DNA of 64,000 nt from Sphagnum compactum (GCA_965153455.1 OZ234494.1:14322001-14386000), one strand, 5' to 3'. Shown: positions 1-15,898, numbered from the stretch's first letter. The notes: a model not told the origin generated them from the letters alone. Program-made: numbers and translations.

Positions 1-2100
1 AATCTTGTTACACATAGAGTTGATAGAACAAGAATTAATGCAAACCTAGTGATTTCACGTAAACTTGTTTGGGATTTTGCACCTAATGTTGCATTTTTTC
101 AAAGTGTTGGATTGTAATCTCCCCCTCTAATTGACCACTCATCACCATTGCCATCTTGTGAATACATTTGCAAACTGAGAAAAAACAAAATTAAGTATGA
201 TGAATGCCACTTTTGCGGGAATTCCACTACTTAATGTCTATTTTCAATACAACATATTATAGCAAGTAGAGTTGATAAGAAATACATGCATTTTCTTGTA
301 AACAATGAGAGATAATCATTTTCATAGCATGTAAAATCAATTTACTACCTTGGAATAAATGATCAAATTCACATAATATTATTCATGATTGATTTATTAA
401 TTGAAATATCTTGAAATGCAAATATCCATCACAAGAGAGTGGTGGATAGTATTGTGCAACACCTTTTTATTCAAATTGTGTTCAATGTGAACATAATTAG
501 CACTTTCAAACACCTCCCTACAATGTCAAACCTTGCACGCAACCTTGTTTTAATGTGTGAGGTATCTTGATGTTAAAGGTGAGCAAGGTTGGAGTGGTGG
601 TCATATCCATTTAAATACATAGATTGTCCCATGTAGTCATCTAATTAGAACATTTTCACATGGATGACCTAGATCTATGGCTAGGCCAAATTGATGAATG
701 TGGGATCAATATAAGGTTTCTTTTTGCAACCATCAATGCCTATTACACAAATATTGCAAGACAATCAAAAAAGAAATAAAAATTTTGCCCAACAAAAAAA
801 AAGCAACCATAGAAATTGCTTGTCACAAAGAAAGGTGATATTTAAAATAAACTCACCCTAAAAAAGTCAAATCTATGAATCACTTATTGCCATGGTTTCA
901 CTTTGGATTGAAAGTGGCAACCAAAAACCCATTTTGGGGATTGTATCATGTACATTGTAGTGTAATAGAACCTCCATAAGGAAGTATTTTCTTGGATTAA
1001 ATGTAGATTGAACTTTCCATTTCATTCCTTATGCAATTCATTAAAGTTAGTTGTTTTTAAAAATGAAATGTTAAGAAAAATCAAATCGATGGAACAAAAG
1101 GACATTTTCTAAGGTGCTAGACCTAACCTAAAAGCCAAAAAACAAGAATAGTACCAATCAAACAAAAGTTTGGGTAGTCCCCTTCCAAAAGGGTTGTCGT
1201 GGCATTGAAGGAGTTTGTTTTGTTTGTCACATTAAAATTTGTTAAATAATAGTGCCTCTTGTCATGCTCTTGGTACTTTGGAAAGTCCTTGATGAGTAGA
1301 GTCCACTAAGGTGATTCGTAATGTTTAGACATATATTGTAAGAGTTATTGATCATTGAACATTTTTTCCACTGAAAACTCAATAAATCAAAACTAAAAGA
1401 ATTACAAAAATTGGAGTGCTCTCTTTGTATTGTTGGAAATCTCTTAATGAGTAGGGTTTTATGGAGATGATTTCATAATATTTAGACCTAACGTGTAAGA
1501 TATATCAAATTTAGAGTAAGTTTTGTCCTTGAACAATTAATTCAAAATTTTAAATAGCTTTTTCACGATTGGGCTCTATGGAAGGAGAAATTAGTTGGAT
1601 GATGGTTCACACTTGGGCCAACAAACATAAGCCACACTAGAGATGACTATTGAATAAAAACTATTAGATTTCCTATTGCATCAACACATTCAATTTTGAT
1701 GTGTGCTAGATTCTCTTTTTTTACCAAAGAAAGAAGAAATTGAATTTACCAACATTAAACCCACAGAAATCAAAACATTAAAAAAAAAAATGGTTGCAAA
1801 GTTTGGCACACAACATTCTTATTTCGAACATTCAGCAAAATCAAAACACCTTTAATTCAAGAACAAGGATTGCAAAAGTAGTTTGATAATATTACCTTTG
1901 AGATCCCTCAATGGAAGGCAAGGCCAATGAGTAAGTCTAAAGTGCAAGAACGAGAGTAAAGTCCAGTCAATATAGTTGAGCTAGTAAATTTGCAGATCTC
2001 TTGTCGATTGAATAGTCCAAAATGCAGACTTGATAGTCCATGTCCTTGGGGAACAGGAAACATTACTTAATATCGATAAGAAATGAAGAAAGACATGAAA
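1..2100. other. AT-rich intergenic spacer, no gene seen
   Basis: No open reading frame of useful length and no protein motif could be recognised on either strand. The sequence is AT-rich, unstructured spacer with short A and T runs. Confidence 0.6.
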
Positions 2101-3276
2101 AGTAAGTAGTACGTCCCAAGTAGTTGCAATCAAGAAATCGTGGCTTTTTTCTTTGGTTGCGAGACTGGTGAGTGATGTCCCAACTGCTGCAGATTCGAAG
2201 CGTGCAAATCATGAGACCCTATTTCTTGTAAGTACATATGGAGGGGAGGGGGATTGCCTTTTGTCACCAACCAAGCAACAAATTGTGACTCACCTCTTGC
2301 ATATGATTTCACATGTTGATTTTGCTTTTGACTGGTGTTTGGGTTTAAAGCAAGCAAGGAGTAAGTAGTAGTTGGACAATACAACTACAGAATCTGAGTG
2401 TCAACTCCAGGAATTGTTTCTTCACATGTGGATGTAGGTTGTAAGGAAGTGCAAATGGCGGCCTGGTCACCGCACGTCGTTAAACCATTAATTGCAGATG
2501 AATAAAATAATGCCACAAACCCATGCCTCTCTAGTTGTTGGAGAAGCCCAGCTCCTCCACTTAGTGCGTCTCGGAGATTCTGTTGATCATCTTTCCCTCT
2601 GTGTATGTGTGCTGCCTCTTCCTCATGGAATATTAGAGAGCACCTACGCAACCCCCATGATCGGATTTGTTTGTCAGTGTGTGTGCAACTACAACATTGA
2701 TGATGGGACACAAACAAAAAAGAAGAGAAAAAAAAAGAATTGGTTACCCCTTTAATTATCCTACCCAATTGGTAAATATTTCAGACCTAACCTATTCTTA
2801 TTTTGCCTTGCTAATATATAGTTGAGGTTTATCATTTGCCCTGACTTAAATGCCTTGAATATATTTTTACTGATATTGATAGATTGATTGGATTATTAGT
2901 GTGCGTATACACACACACACACACACACACACATATAGGATATTTGAAATTTTATGTGTTCATGTTTGCAATGCCAATTGCAAAAGTAATTGTCTTTCTT
3001 CACTTTGGAATGTGCCATACTTGTGTAAATATTTCTTAAGACGATGGTTACCCAGTTATACTAGCCTGTTATACACAGGATCGAAATATTTAACCATACC
3101 CTCACCTTGCAAATAAGGTAAAAGTTTATCATTTACTTTTGATCCTGACACTTATTGATAATTTTGCAAAGCCTTTAATCCTTTCCCCTTACCCGGTAGA
3201 AATTTTTCCAAACCTAAATACCTTGACATGGCTGATATATGTTTCGAAGTGTTGTAATTACCCTTATCCAACTCAA

Positions 3277-3308
<32 letters not shown>

Positions 3309-3730
3309 GCCCAACACTGGTCTTGACTCATGACATGTGCTATGTTCAAATGATACCAAGCCTGCATTAGTACTAAGTTAATGGGAATGCTTCAAAGGTG
3401 CACACGGTTGAGGGTTGGGTCCACAGGATTATTCAGATCCTGAGCATATGATCCTGGACATGTGACACTCAACTTCCCGCAGATCCCCATCACATTCTCA
3501 CCATAATAGTGCTGACCCATTGCATAGCTATGAAGCTACGGCATCATCTTGTCTAGGTATGTATGATCTAGTGTTGTGCAGTTCTTTCTTTTGGAGAAGC
3601 ATATCTGGTTTTTGGTTATGCACAATCAATTGCAACTGGTTTTGGTCCTGGTTCAAAGAATTGAACAACGAGGTTTTGGTGAATGAAACACTTTTTGCAT
3701 GTCTCAGCTCTCCATTACTTAATACCTGAG
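2101..3730. other. spacer with CA and TA microsatellites
   Basis: Several short overlapping frames (up to 127 codons) occur on both strands, but none shows a recognisable domain, and opposing frames overlap as expected by chance. A (CA)n run lies at about 2909-2933 and a (TA)n run followed by (CA)n at about 3278-3308. I see no supported gene. Confidence 0.5.
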
Positions 3731-6700
3731 TTTTGTGGTTTCTGATTAGATGCTTAGTATTATATAACTTTTGACATATTAGTCATAGTTCCAGTCAGGT
3801 CTCTTTTTTTTCGCTTTTCTTTTTTCAATTTTGTGATGTAACCAAATTGGCAACCATTAACAAGAAGATTTAGCCAAATTTAGCTATAGACCAGATATGA
3901 AAGCTTTAAAAAAAACATCCTCTTGTATTTTGGCTACCTGCTGAAACCTGTTGTAGAAATCTGGTGATTTATGTATTTGTTTTCTTTGAAATCTGGTGAA
4001 CTAGGCCTTTATATTTTTTTCACAAAAAATCTCTTTTATGTGTTGAAATCATATTTTTCATGTCAAGAAATTCACTGGGAAAAAAACACTAGTCATAACC
4101 AACATTAATGTGGATGGTGATCGTTATTTTCGGGGGTGGTTTCAAGACTCATTAGATATGTCAAAACATAATTACAAATTAGTGCAACTCATTAAGGCTT
4201 AGCAATGGTTACATTAAAGCTTATTTGAAAAGATTATGGGCTTGAGCTTGTGCATAATTGCAATCATCAAAAAATTGAAGTCATACTAGGGGTATTGGTT
4301 TGATTCAATGTATTGTTTAATACCTTAACAGGAGAATGTTCAGTAACTTGAATTTCAAGGTAGTTATGGTACATGTAGAGAGATGATCTCATCTTAATCT
4401 TAAGGAGATCTGTAGTACTTATGAGAAGGTGAATTATAGAACACTTTAACGAACTTCTATGTATGCAAGAAAACGTAAATTGGTCTATGCAATCTGTTTA
4501 TAAACTTCATATTCCAAGGTTTTCAAGCAAGTTTGAAATGAAAAAAATTGTTGCAACCTTACTTTCATAGAGACCTTTGTTAGATAAGGTCGACTGTTCT
4601 AGCAATTGCACAATTATTGCCACTTGCGGAGATTCTTTCATAACTAGCTTCATATAAAATCAATTCCAATCTCACAAGACAGCAAAATGGGTGGATGGAA
4701 GTTGTGAATCAAATTCGAACGAAATTACAATGGTAAAAGCATGTTATGGAACTAATTAGTCTCACAATTGATAAGTTTTCACATATGGAATTTCTTTTGA
4801 GAATATCATCTATGCATTGCAAAGCTCCATTTGTTTACCCCATCTTTTTTTTTTCATAAAAAACTCTTGAATTCCAATCCAATTTTTTTTTGACAGGGTA
4901 AACATTATTTCATTTTCTCATTGAAATTTGTAGCTTCTTTTTCCCTTCTTCTCACTCTTGTGTTGGCATGGATGAAATCAACATAATTGTCCAAAACTTC
5001 ATTCAAATGCTTTATTGCCATCTATGTGAGTCTATCCTCTAGCATCCATAACACGTCTTTACAATGTTAGGAAGATGTCTACCAAAATGGTTTAAGGCTT
5101 TAGTTTAGACTTGATGGAGAGAGATGCTAGTCCTCTAGACAACATTGAGTGGAAACTAGATCAATTTGATCAAAGTTGTGTGATCTGAAAAAAGAAAAGA
5201 AAACAATGAACAAAACATTAAACATAACAACATTGAAAACAATTCAAGAAGAGAATTGATTGTTATGCACACGGTTATGGAACATATGGAAGTTGTACAA
5301 TGAGGTCTTTGAGTGTGCAAAGGATCAAAGAACAACCCTTGTGATTTAAAGTAAAGAGTGAATGAGGTCCACATTTGTCAAATATATTTAGCTAGTAGAT
5401 GTTCACACACATTGTTTCCAAAAACACTCACTCTGGTACTTTGATGGACATCAACCACAATAGACTCTACAACATCCCTAGGAGTGGGCATTATGCTTTC
5501 AAAATGTCTGCCCTTTGTGAAGGAAAATTTACAGGCTACAATGTGCTCTAAATAATCTGACCCTAGTAGCCACCAAGTGCCGTATTTACTTACGTATCTA
5601 CGTGAGTAGTCACGAAGTTAAGGGTAAATAGGAGAGGTATCCATAGGTTCACTGTTACAAATATAAGATTTAGTTCGGTCACCCAATTCATTATGAGCTT
5701 TAAAAGTAAACTAGGTTGCGACCCATCATCATTTCATTGCACCGTTTTATTTAAAAGTGAATTTGGCCACCATATCCTTGCACCCACTTCATCTTGAGTG
5801 AAACTTAAGTCATTCATGTTCACATAGAGTAAAATCAATTCTCTCCGATAATTCACAAAGGTCAATCTTTAAATTATTCAAATACTTATTTTAATCTTAA
5901 ATAGAAGCTTATTTTTTGTGAGTAATTTGTATATTGGATTAATTTTAAATTTAATGACATTATATTTCATATTTAACATGTAATAATCAATATATTATAA
6001 AATAGTATAACTAAAATATAACGTAATGTTTCTTGTTGACATTAAATATTAGTTATTTCATATGTAATATGAAATATTGATATCAATTTTACTATTAATT
6101 AAAATAACTAATTTTAATAATTTTATGTATGTTTGCCGTAAACTATTTTGCATAAAAACTATTGGAACTTGTGAAATAATATTTTGTCATGAAGAAATAT
6201 TTTGTGAGTTGTTATTAGGAAAAAAGAATTCCTTTAAATGGTTTGGAATTTTGGATGTTTTTTTATTATATATATGTAGACCTTTGGAAAAAAGTTCAAG
6301 AATGAATTTCCATTTGTTTCATTTGAACAAGATATGAGAAAATAAAAATATGTTAAAATTTCATTTGTAAAACAATCTTGTGTAATTGTGATTTATTCAA
6401 ATTTTTACACAAAGTAAAGTGATAATTGGATGGCAAAAAAAATGGAATCTCTCTTCAAAGACCATAGATCAAATCTTGCTACCACCAATTGTATATCAAT
6501 CATATGTTGACCGTATATAAATCATATCTTGATTATATACAGGTTCCATTTTGATAAATTTATTAATTATAATATTGATTCAAAGTATTGTAAAAAATGA
6601 TGAATTCATTATTGGTGAATTCACTAATTTTTGTTGTGTAATGAAATTGGGACAATTTTATTGAAAACCTTGTGAAATTCATCTCGAACTTGGTCACACC

Positions 6701-7999
6701 CCCCTACTAGTGGTTGAAACTTGGAACCTTCGTAATTTGGTCGTTGTTTGTCCATGACTTCATCATAATGGGTTTCCAATGGATGGTGCATTGGTGGTTG
6801 CCGAGGTCACATAATCCATGTAAGTAGTTAGTCTTGTCGTAAGGATGCCAAAATTTTGTACTTCATGGGTATAAAGATTTTGGACGATAGCACAAGTAAG
6901 TGACCTAACTTGAGACACTCATTCGAGGATGCTTAACTTTGAGACCCCCACCAACAAAATTGGCACTCTTCTATAATCCAAGCACATCATTGCTGATGAA
7001 GGATAAAAGAATGGTTGTGCCAAGTGCGAATCCTAAACAATGTAACTTACAACTACTTTTCACCGAACGAACGGATGAGAACAGGCTTATGAATGAATGC
7101 TCATGACCATCCATCCATGTAAGAAGGGGCTATATAGGCCCACTTCACCAAAACTTGGACTGGGTCCAAAATGGCTGGATCCTAATTGCTTAGGCAGGAT
7201 GAATGGAATTGATACTCAATCAAAGCCTTATACATCAAAGCCTTTGAATTTTTCAAAGCATGAGGCTCATTTGTTATGTGTGTTGTCAAAGGCCAATGCA
7301 TACCAAAAACTCTAAACACCACATGTAGATAGGACTTAGGAGACTTGAAAAGTTTTAGGTTATGGCATGGTGGCTCTGATAGTGTGTACTAGTGTTGGGT
7401 GGTTCTTACTTGTTGTGAGAATCATTAATTTGGGTCCTCACATAACATGTTTAAAATCAAATCGGTTGTCTAAAAGGTTTTCCATAAAGAACTGGACCAG
7501 TCAGGGTATTATACTTTTGAAAAAGAAATTTAATTCATTCTTTTAAGTGTTACTTTTCACAAATTCCCAATCAATCAATTTTCCAAGGCAGTTCTCACAA
7601 GTCTCTTATCAAAGGTTCAATTATTTTCAGCAAAAAAAAACTTATTACAAAAATAATCCAAAAATAGTAAAATTAACAATAAGTGAAAAAAAATATAAGA
7701 AACATTTTTTCTTCTATAATTTCATATGTTCACAATTTCATGTCATTCAAATGAATTTCAAATTGTTTTATTTTTTTTGAACTTTAGATTTTTTTCAATT
7801 ATATTCACCAAATTAAAAAGTGATTTGCAAGCAAGTCTTGGATCATTAAGTCAATTCTTGCTCACAAGTATTAATTTCTCTAAATTGGTTGTTTGTTAAT
7901 GACATCAAAAAAAATTTGTAATGTGTTGTTTTTTTTCTATTGCTCGACTCTTCTTGTTGTTGAACAATTAACAATTGAAGATTAGAAATCTTCAATTCT
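3731..7999. other. AT-rich intergenic spacer
   Basis: No supported gene. The stretch around 3860-3885 carries an AGCCAAATTTAGCT-like word that recalls the terminal repeats of the foldback family at 21.9-22.4 kb, so an old fragment of that family may sit here. The rest is unstructured AT-rich DNA. Confidence 0.45.
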
Positions 8000-8009
8000 T
8001 ATCACGTTA

Positions 8010-8300
8010 ACAAAAGGAATTGTGTAACAATAAGAAAAATCGAACAACAAAAAGAACTAAACAACCAACAAAAGAAACCAAATAACAATAACATAAGAGC
8101 TAACCGACAACAAAAGAAATCAACTAACAACAAGAAGAGCCAACCAACAACCAAACAATAACACAAAAGGAATGAATAGCAATGCAAGAGGAACAAACAC
8201 CAATGCAAGAAGAGCCATAGGACGAGTCAAGTAGTAAACCCACAAGAGGAGTTGAGCAATAACAAAAGAGATGCCAAACAACCCAAAAAAAACAAAAGCA
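8010..8300. repeat. AAC/AAAG low-complexity tract
   Basis: The + strand is a degenerate run of AACAA and CAAAAGAA words with almost no T. It yields long leucine/phenylalanine/cysteine-rich frames on the - strand that are artefacts of composition. It is best read as decayed simple sequence. Confidence 0.6.
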
Positions 8301-8976
8301 CTACAAAAAATAAAATAAAAAATCTTGACCTTGAAAACATTGTAGAATTTGAATGCACAAACCAAAAGCACAAAACAAATTGAATAACAAAGTGGGGCCC
8401 AAGTGTTTTATTTTGTTTCTAGAAAGTGAAAAAAAGTGCACAGAAGAAGTTTCAATGTTCAATGGTTGTGGTGGCACGACTTGAAACCTTATATTCTTTC
8501 TTTTGAAAACCTAAGCTAAAAACTGATAATTATACCTTGCTCTACTTAAATACCCATACATGGTTTTTTTTTTGGAGTTTCGACTAAAGGGGGTAGGGCC
8601 TTAGGGGTCAAATATCAATTCAAATATCATTTAAAATGATATTCGACGATAGTCTTTATGAAAACTAGCCTAAACTCTTGGTTGGGTTTCTCTTCATTTT
8701 TTATACCCTCCCAACTTTGGTTTGTACCTTTTCCTTTCCAACCATACCCATGAAATCATTTATCTTTAGCTCCATTGGTAGCCATAAATTGGTTTGCATA
8801 ATATATTTTGGATGACATACAATCACTTGGTGGTGGAGAATGCCAATTATGCCAGCAAATTTGCAAAATGATTACTTTTGATTGGTTGATTTTATAGATG
8901 ATTAGCACATGTGATTACATTTTAATAATCTTTCACTTTTTATCATCTTATTTTTCATGTTTATTGGTGAGGACTA

Positions 8977-9034
8977 ATAATGATTGGCCTAGATGGTAAA
9001 ATTTTAATGGTTTATCACTTAGGCCAATCATTAT
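8977..9034. repeat. 24-bp inverted repeat (hairpin)
   Basis: The arm 8977-9000 is the reverse complement of 9011-9034 with three differences in 24 positions; the loop is 10 nt (9001-9010). Both arms contain AATGATTGGCCTA. It could be the core of a small foldback element, but no longer terminal repeats are clear. Confidence 0.6.
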
Positions 9035-12000
9035 GTTGGTAATTGATAACAATCATGTCTTTGTAGTGGTGTTAAATATGTAAAACATTGCTAACATGGG
9101 CATAATACCAATTCAAATTAGTTTTACATTTCATGCTCATAATTTTTCCCCTTCCATTAGCCTAGGTCAAAGTGGAAAAATTCATAGAGAAGAGGTGTGT
9201 GTTAGGATTGTGTGCCTTGGAAAGACAAGAGACTTTTTGAGACTTCACTTATAAATGGTATGCATGATTTATATTTTTAGCCTTATAACTTTGAATGAGC
9301 CAATCAAAAAAGTTTGGGTTGGAATGACAAGAGTAATCCTCCATAGGACATCATTAAACAAGAAGAAAACAATTTGGCAATATACTCGAGAGTTGGATCA
9401 TGATTTTCAAATTCCATGCTTAATTTTAAAACAACTTGTTTGTTGCATGGAGATGCATGAAATTTGTAAAAATTTCCAAGTTTTCATTCAATTCATTTTG
9501 CCAAAAGTGTAAAAGTTTTATTATGTAAATAAAACTTGTCTTTTGCATGAATTTGTATGCATATTTACAAATAGTTCCATTTTTTTTGCATTTACATACT
9601 TAGGGCCATGTGGACAATTTCCATTCTAAAAGCACTATGTCAAATGAGAGTTTTTAGTTTTGGGTGGACATGGATTGGAATAAAAAGGTCAACCATCAAA
9701 AGAAAAAAATATGAAGGTTGCGACCTTGCTAGTTAATTAATAGTAATCACATTATTTCATTATAATATTTCATCCAAGGGCAAAAGCATGGTAAGGTGGT
9801 TCGCTTTTGACATTTTGAATAGTTCACATCTTACACTAATTAAAATTCTTACAATTTTATTGATTATCAAATTATACTCAATAATAACCCTTTATGTTTT
9901 TGGTCACCTATAAATATCCTTAAACATGTGATTGGTTCAAAAATCCATGTGAAGTGAATTTAGTTTATTTATTTCAATGTGAAATGGATTATAAATGATG
10001 AAAAATGATGAGAATCATGGCATTTTAAAAAATTAAAAATCAAAATTTCTTGTATTGGGAAAATTTCAGTGCATCTTGTTTTTAAATTTTTCATTTGACG
10101 ATTGTTTATTTTTTTTAAAAAAATTAACATTATTATGACATTTTTTTGAATTCACATGTTTCATTCTAAGTGTGACAACCACAATGTCATCATTTCAAAA
10201 GTCCATTATGAGTCCACTATTTTCTTATAATTCATCCATAATTTTAAGAACAATTTTTACTAAAGTCAATTGCAACTCAAAAAAACAAAAAACTATTGAC
10301 ACAATTGTAGCATGTGTTCTTTTCCATTCATATGCAAGATGGAATGTGATGTGTCAATAACATATCTTCAAAAGGGAAGAATATATTCTTAGGTCTCCAA
10401 GGGAACAAGAGCCCTAATGTGAAGGAAATATCGACATCGGCAATATTATCAAAGGAAGATATTGATAGACATATGGTGAAGTCTTTCAAAGAGAACATTG
10501 TCAAAAGTTGAAATTATGCACAGAATCCAATGCAACTTGTAAGGATTTTTTATTTTGCAACAAGCTAACCTTGTCCCACATACTAACATTGATCAACCAC
10601 AAACAAGTCAATACACTATCTACAAAGATATTTCAAATAACAATTGTGGGACCATCAATAATGATGGGAAATAATTTGTTGAAGGTCAATAAAAAAACAT
10701 CATGTGTAAGTAAATTGATTTCAACACCAAAAAGACACATCCAAACTTCAACATTTGAATGTTGTGTGTAATAATTTAAAGTTTGGATGCATCTAGTCAT
10801 GACCATAATCTATTTTTCCAAGGAAGCAACAATGTGACAATTTGTAGTGTGTAAGGAAAAATCATCAAAAGGAAACACATGCATTGCATAAATTCGCATG
10901 CCACATACATGAGTAAGAAAAAAAACTTTCATGTCCACATACTTGCAAGGAAAAGGACCTTTAACATTGCCATAGCTACAAATAACTTCCTTGAATTTGT
11001 ATTACAAGGAATGAGACATGATAAGTTTATCTCAATTTTCATCACCTCCATCTTCCAAATGTTGATCACTATAGAACACATTCCTTTTGTTCATTAATCC
11101 ACCTAAATTAAATCTTAAGTGTCTCGAGGGAACTTGAACCCCAACCTTTAAAGGGGTGCTACCCATTGTAGCTCAAACCTTACTTGCATCCAAAACCCCA
11201 TTAAAAAACAAACTCAAAAATGCTGCAAAAAATTTCATTTGTAGTTTGTTTGAAAAATCTAGTTATTACTCACCTTCCAAGTGTAAGTTCCTTGATGTGA
11301 AATTAGCAAGCTAAATTGAACCAATGAATTGAGCTACCATGCTTGTTGATAAGAAATTGAACCATTTCCATAACAACACACACATCACAAATTAAAATCA
11401 AATGGATCCACACAATTGAAAGACCATGAAATTTTACAAAATATTGTGAGCTAACCTAAAGCTACTACTGCTTTCAAAATCTGGAGTATTTCAATAGCAA
11501 AAACTCAATACTCAATTAAAATTACTCACTCATTCTATTTCACTCAATAAACCTTTTTAGACACTTAGAAAATATGTACAAATGTAGTGTATCTATGTAC
11601 TCCAAAAAAAAAAAATCCAAAAAAAATTAATTTTTTTTTTAATCTTTATGAAAATTGAAGGTATATTGAACCACATCATTTCACATAATTTAAACCATGT
11701 TTGGATACCATGTGATTAATTTGAAAATTTTCATTTCAAAAAATGAGTTTTTTCAACAAAGATGTGATAAATGTGTGGTAAATAATTTTTTTGACAAGTA
11801 ATCAAATTCACATGGAGGATGACAAACATAGTTAAATGGGCCATATTTTAAATTACATTAAAATTGGTTATCTTAATGACTAATGAACCCTTAAAGTTAG
11901 TGCATTCAAAACAAGATCATAGCCCTATTATACCAATGTATATTATAAATATACCCATGGATCTTTCAATATAGATAATGAAATTTATTTTTATTTAAAA

Positions 12001-15000
12001 AAAAATTATGTAACATTATTTTTGTAAAATTAATAATTGTAAGGCCCAAAAACCAAAATTGATACCAAAAATTAAATGTACCATACTTTTGGAACAATTA
12101 TATTATATGTATTATAATACTAGACCCAAAAGTGCCCAAAAGGGGTCACCATAGTGTGTTTTCACCTAACATTCAAAATGGGTAAAAACACAATAAAAGG
12201 AACCATGGCAACCAAGGTCGGAGTCCTTACCAAGGACTACATTTTACATGTTTCCTACATGTATTGGTCTATTAAATATCAAAACTATATTTTACGCGTA
12301 ATTTTTGGGACTGGATACTAATATTGAGACCAAACATGACTCATATTATAATAAAAATTAGTTTTTGTATGAAGACCTGGATTATAGTCAAATGTATAAT
12401 TTTGTTTTTAAATTATGATGACAAATTTTGAACTTTTTTAACCATTAAGGACATTCAAAATCAAAATCAACAACATCCATTAAAAGGATTCAATACATGT
12501 GCATTTAAAAATATAAACAAATGTGGCCTTTCTTATGAAATATATTAGAACCCATAATAAATTTGAAAACATTTGATGAAGGTTTGAGTAGCAAAAAACA
12601 CGTTCACATTTTCCTAATGCATTGTTATATATATAAACCCAAATTTACCAATGACCTTAAATTTTATGTATCATTTTTCATGAAAATGCAACATTGCTTT
12701 CCCTTAAACAACAAAAAACATTTTTTTTTTAATGAAGTTTTTATAATTTTATGTTTTTGAAGGTGATAAACACGTTTAATTGCAAACTAAACACACCCAA
12801 TTAAGGGCAACTTAAGGCCTTTTTATGTTTTTTTTCATATTGAGCCCTTTGGTTCATCCATATATGGTCTTCTATAAATTTGGAGCATGATTGGTTAAAC
12901 TTAGCATAGGATTAAAGATAGTGAAATGAAAAGCAATATTCAACTACAAATTTTCCACTATTTTATGACCACTAAACCAATTGGGAATCACACAAAATTC
13001 TTTGGGATGAAAATTTCATTAATAATAAAACATGGTGTAACAAACTTAATTACATTTTGATGTTTCAAACTTTTATAATGATTTTCAAAGTTGAGAACTA
13101 CAAAAATTAAAGACAGTCAACACATCCTTGGTACATTATATTGTGAATGTACCCAAATTTATTCAACTAATTTGAATCATGCATTATAACATTAATTGGT
13201 TGAAAGTCTAAACATACATATCCCTCTTTCATTGTTTGACATCTTAGAACATTCATTTTGTTTCAGGATTGAGAACACTAAACAAAAGGGTGTCATGGTT
13301 CTTATTGTGGTACCCCAATCGTGAATGCAAGAAGATTCAAATAGAGAAAAATATTGCAATTTGCAAAAAGATTATAATGATTTTTGGCCCTAGGATTCAA
13401 TCTTATTTTCTACATCAAACCCATCGTTCCAAACTCTAAACTCTTAATGTTCAAGAATCAAAATTTCAACTCTTTTTTTCATTTTAATTATGTTAGTGTG
13501 GTAAACATTACTTAGTAATATATGCCTTGCAAGTTCCAAGTTGCTTCCGAAGTTTTGTTGCTTTCCAACTTCAAAATGTTTTGTAAATTTGGGAATCAAA
13601 AATGAATTGTTGAAGCTTTTTGAGTCACATTCAATGCTTAGCCATCAGTCACTTCACAATTTTCAACTAAAATCTTTTTTTTTTTTTTGCATATTTGTAC
13701 AAATTAATAATCAAGGTTTTTATTTAAGGTTCCAAACTTCCAACTCCAAGATTTTTGAATCCTTGCACGAGGCGTGTTCTAATTAAGATATTTGAAGTTT
13801 ATTGTGAACTTTTATTTTTTTAAGGTTTGAACTCATTAGTAATCTTTCTACTCCTAAATATTGCTCACTAACTTAGTGCCTACATAAGTTTTTTGCTTAC
13901 ATAAGCTTTCTAAATTTTAAAGTTTTTAAGTAAGGTTTAATAGACATTCCCACAACAAATCCTCTCCTCATTATTCTTGAATAACTTGTATATGGTTGAA
14001 TCCAACCATAAGCTTTAGAATTCATGAAATGGTTTGTTAAAACAAAGCTAGTATTGTCACCATGCATTTGCATTATGAACCGCATGAATATGGATCATCT
14101 GTAATGCACAAAAAAATGATAGTGAATTTTTGTTGTGTTTGTATTGCATGGTGTAGGTGAATTTTGGGGTCTTATGGGTTGTAGTGTTGGCAAAAGGTCT
14201 TGAAAGTTGCACACATAATGGTGATGAGCTCATGAACATTGGCAAGAAGGTGATGAAAGCGAAAGATATTGATGAATATAATGTTTACAATATCTTAAAG
14301 GTGGCAATGATGCCACTTGGCACAAGGAGATTTAAGCCAATTAGCCTTTATTTTAACCCTAGAATTACAATGGGGTTATCATAGTAGTTTGGAGTGTATC
14401 ACCATTTGGCAAATTTTTGCCAAAAAAATGACTATATTTCATCTTTCATACTTTTTTTTATGTTTTCAAGATCAGCGCAATAACTCAAGACATAATGATA
14501 ACTTTTGATGGTGTTCTAGTTTTTTGAATATTTTAAATTTAGAAAACCATTAGTTTTGGTTCTTTAAAGTAATTGAAAATTTAAAAATTGTTGGTTTCAT
14601 TTATTTCAAAACCTTTAAATAATCTATTTCTTTTATGAAAAAAATGGTGGATTTATGGTTGGTTGTTTGATTGTTTAAAAAATATTGAGCATAGTAGCTA
14701 GTACTAATATTGGTTATTTGATTTGTGAACTATGATTATGAATATTAAGAACTAGACTAATAACCATCAAGGATCTATTGTTATCTTAAGCAATTGCCCA
14801 ATAATGGTATATATGAAAATTTAATTACAATTATGTTGATGAAAAGAGCATGTAATTTGGGTTATTTTTACACAATTTTTTTTATGGATCCCATTTCCCC
14901 AAAGGCCAAAATGATTAATGAAAAAAATGGAACACATCCCAAAATCCATCATTTAAATTTGGACACATCCATAAACACACTCAAACAAAAAGTGACACAT

Positions 15001-15898
15001 CTTAACTCAAATTATTTATTATCATCCATTAATGAAAAATATCAATATTGCTAGATTAAAATACTATCATGAGATGTTTTGCTAGACACATGTGGACAAT
15101 GTTATTTTTTGCAACTTTGCAAATTTTAAGGTTGTTTGATTTTAGCAATTCAAAAAAGGACATGAATTAGGGCAATTTACATCATGCTATCCTTCATGCT
15201 CAAATGGATGTCCTACATTTTTAATCCACATTCTTGTTCGTGGGTTTTTATTTGAAAAATTTCAATGTTGTATTTATATACATTTAATTAATCGCACATG
15301 TCTGTATGGTTTGCAAGAAGATATACTACATGCAAGGATGTTGATAGTATGAATTTACATAATTTGTGACTTAATTTTTTCAATGTGAGAGAAAACATGA
15401 TAAATTTTAAATAGTTGTGTATCGATTGCTATGTAGTTGGATAAAATGCCTAATGTTATGCAAACATGTCCTTACATGTTTTGGCATATCCCAAAACCAA
15501 GTTTTCAATTGGGTACATCCCACAAACATGGAATTTATTGAGGCACAGGAGGTGTTTGCAAAAAAATAACATGGCATGTAATGTATGCTAAAGCCTCATG
15601 GTGGGCACATTCCCAATATAAGGGGCCTAGGGCAAGGTGGTAGCTAAGTTTGAGCCTACATTTGGAAAATGTCCCTCACCCATGGACTTTACCGGGCATA
15701 AAGCACAAGGTAAAAGTTATCATGAACTGGGACCTAAAGAGAGGTAGATGACAAGGTGTACGCGTCCTTATCTTACACCTATAAGCAAGCATAAGATGCC
15801 TGCCAACTCTTAAGGAGTAGGCATAATATTCATCCTATTGTTTTAGAAGGAATATTCATGAATATGAAGTATCCTGCAAAAGCACTAAGAAATTTCTT
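9035..15898. other. long AT-rich spacer, no gene seen
   Basis: Only short AT-rich frames (under about 90 codons) without motifs occur on either strand. Homopolymer A/T runs are frequent (for example near 11.6 kb and 13.68 kb). No repeat structure, tRNA or retroelement motif was recognised by eye. Confidence 0.5.

Noticed and set aside
2385-2768. 127-codon - strand ORF
   Set aside because: No motif, opposed by another frame, includes homopolymer-derived residues.
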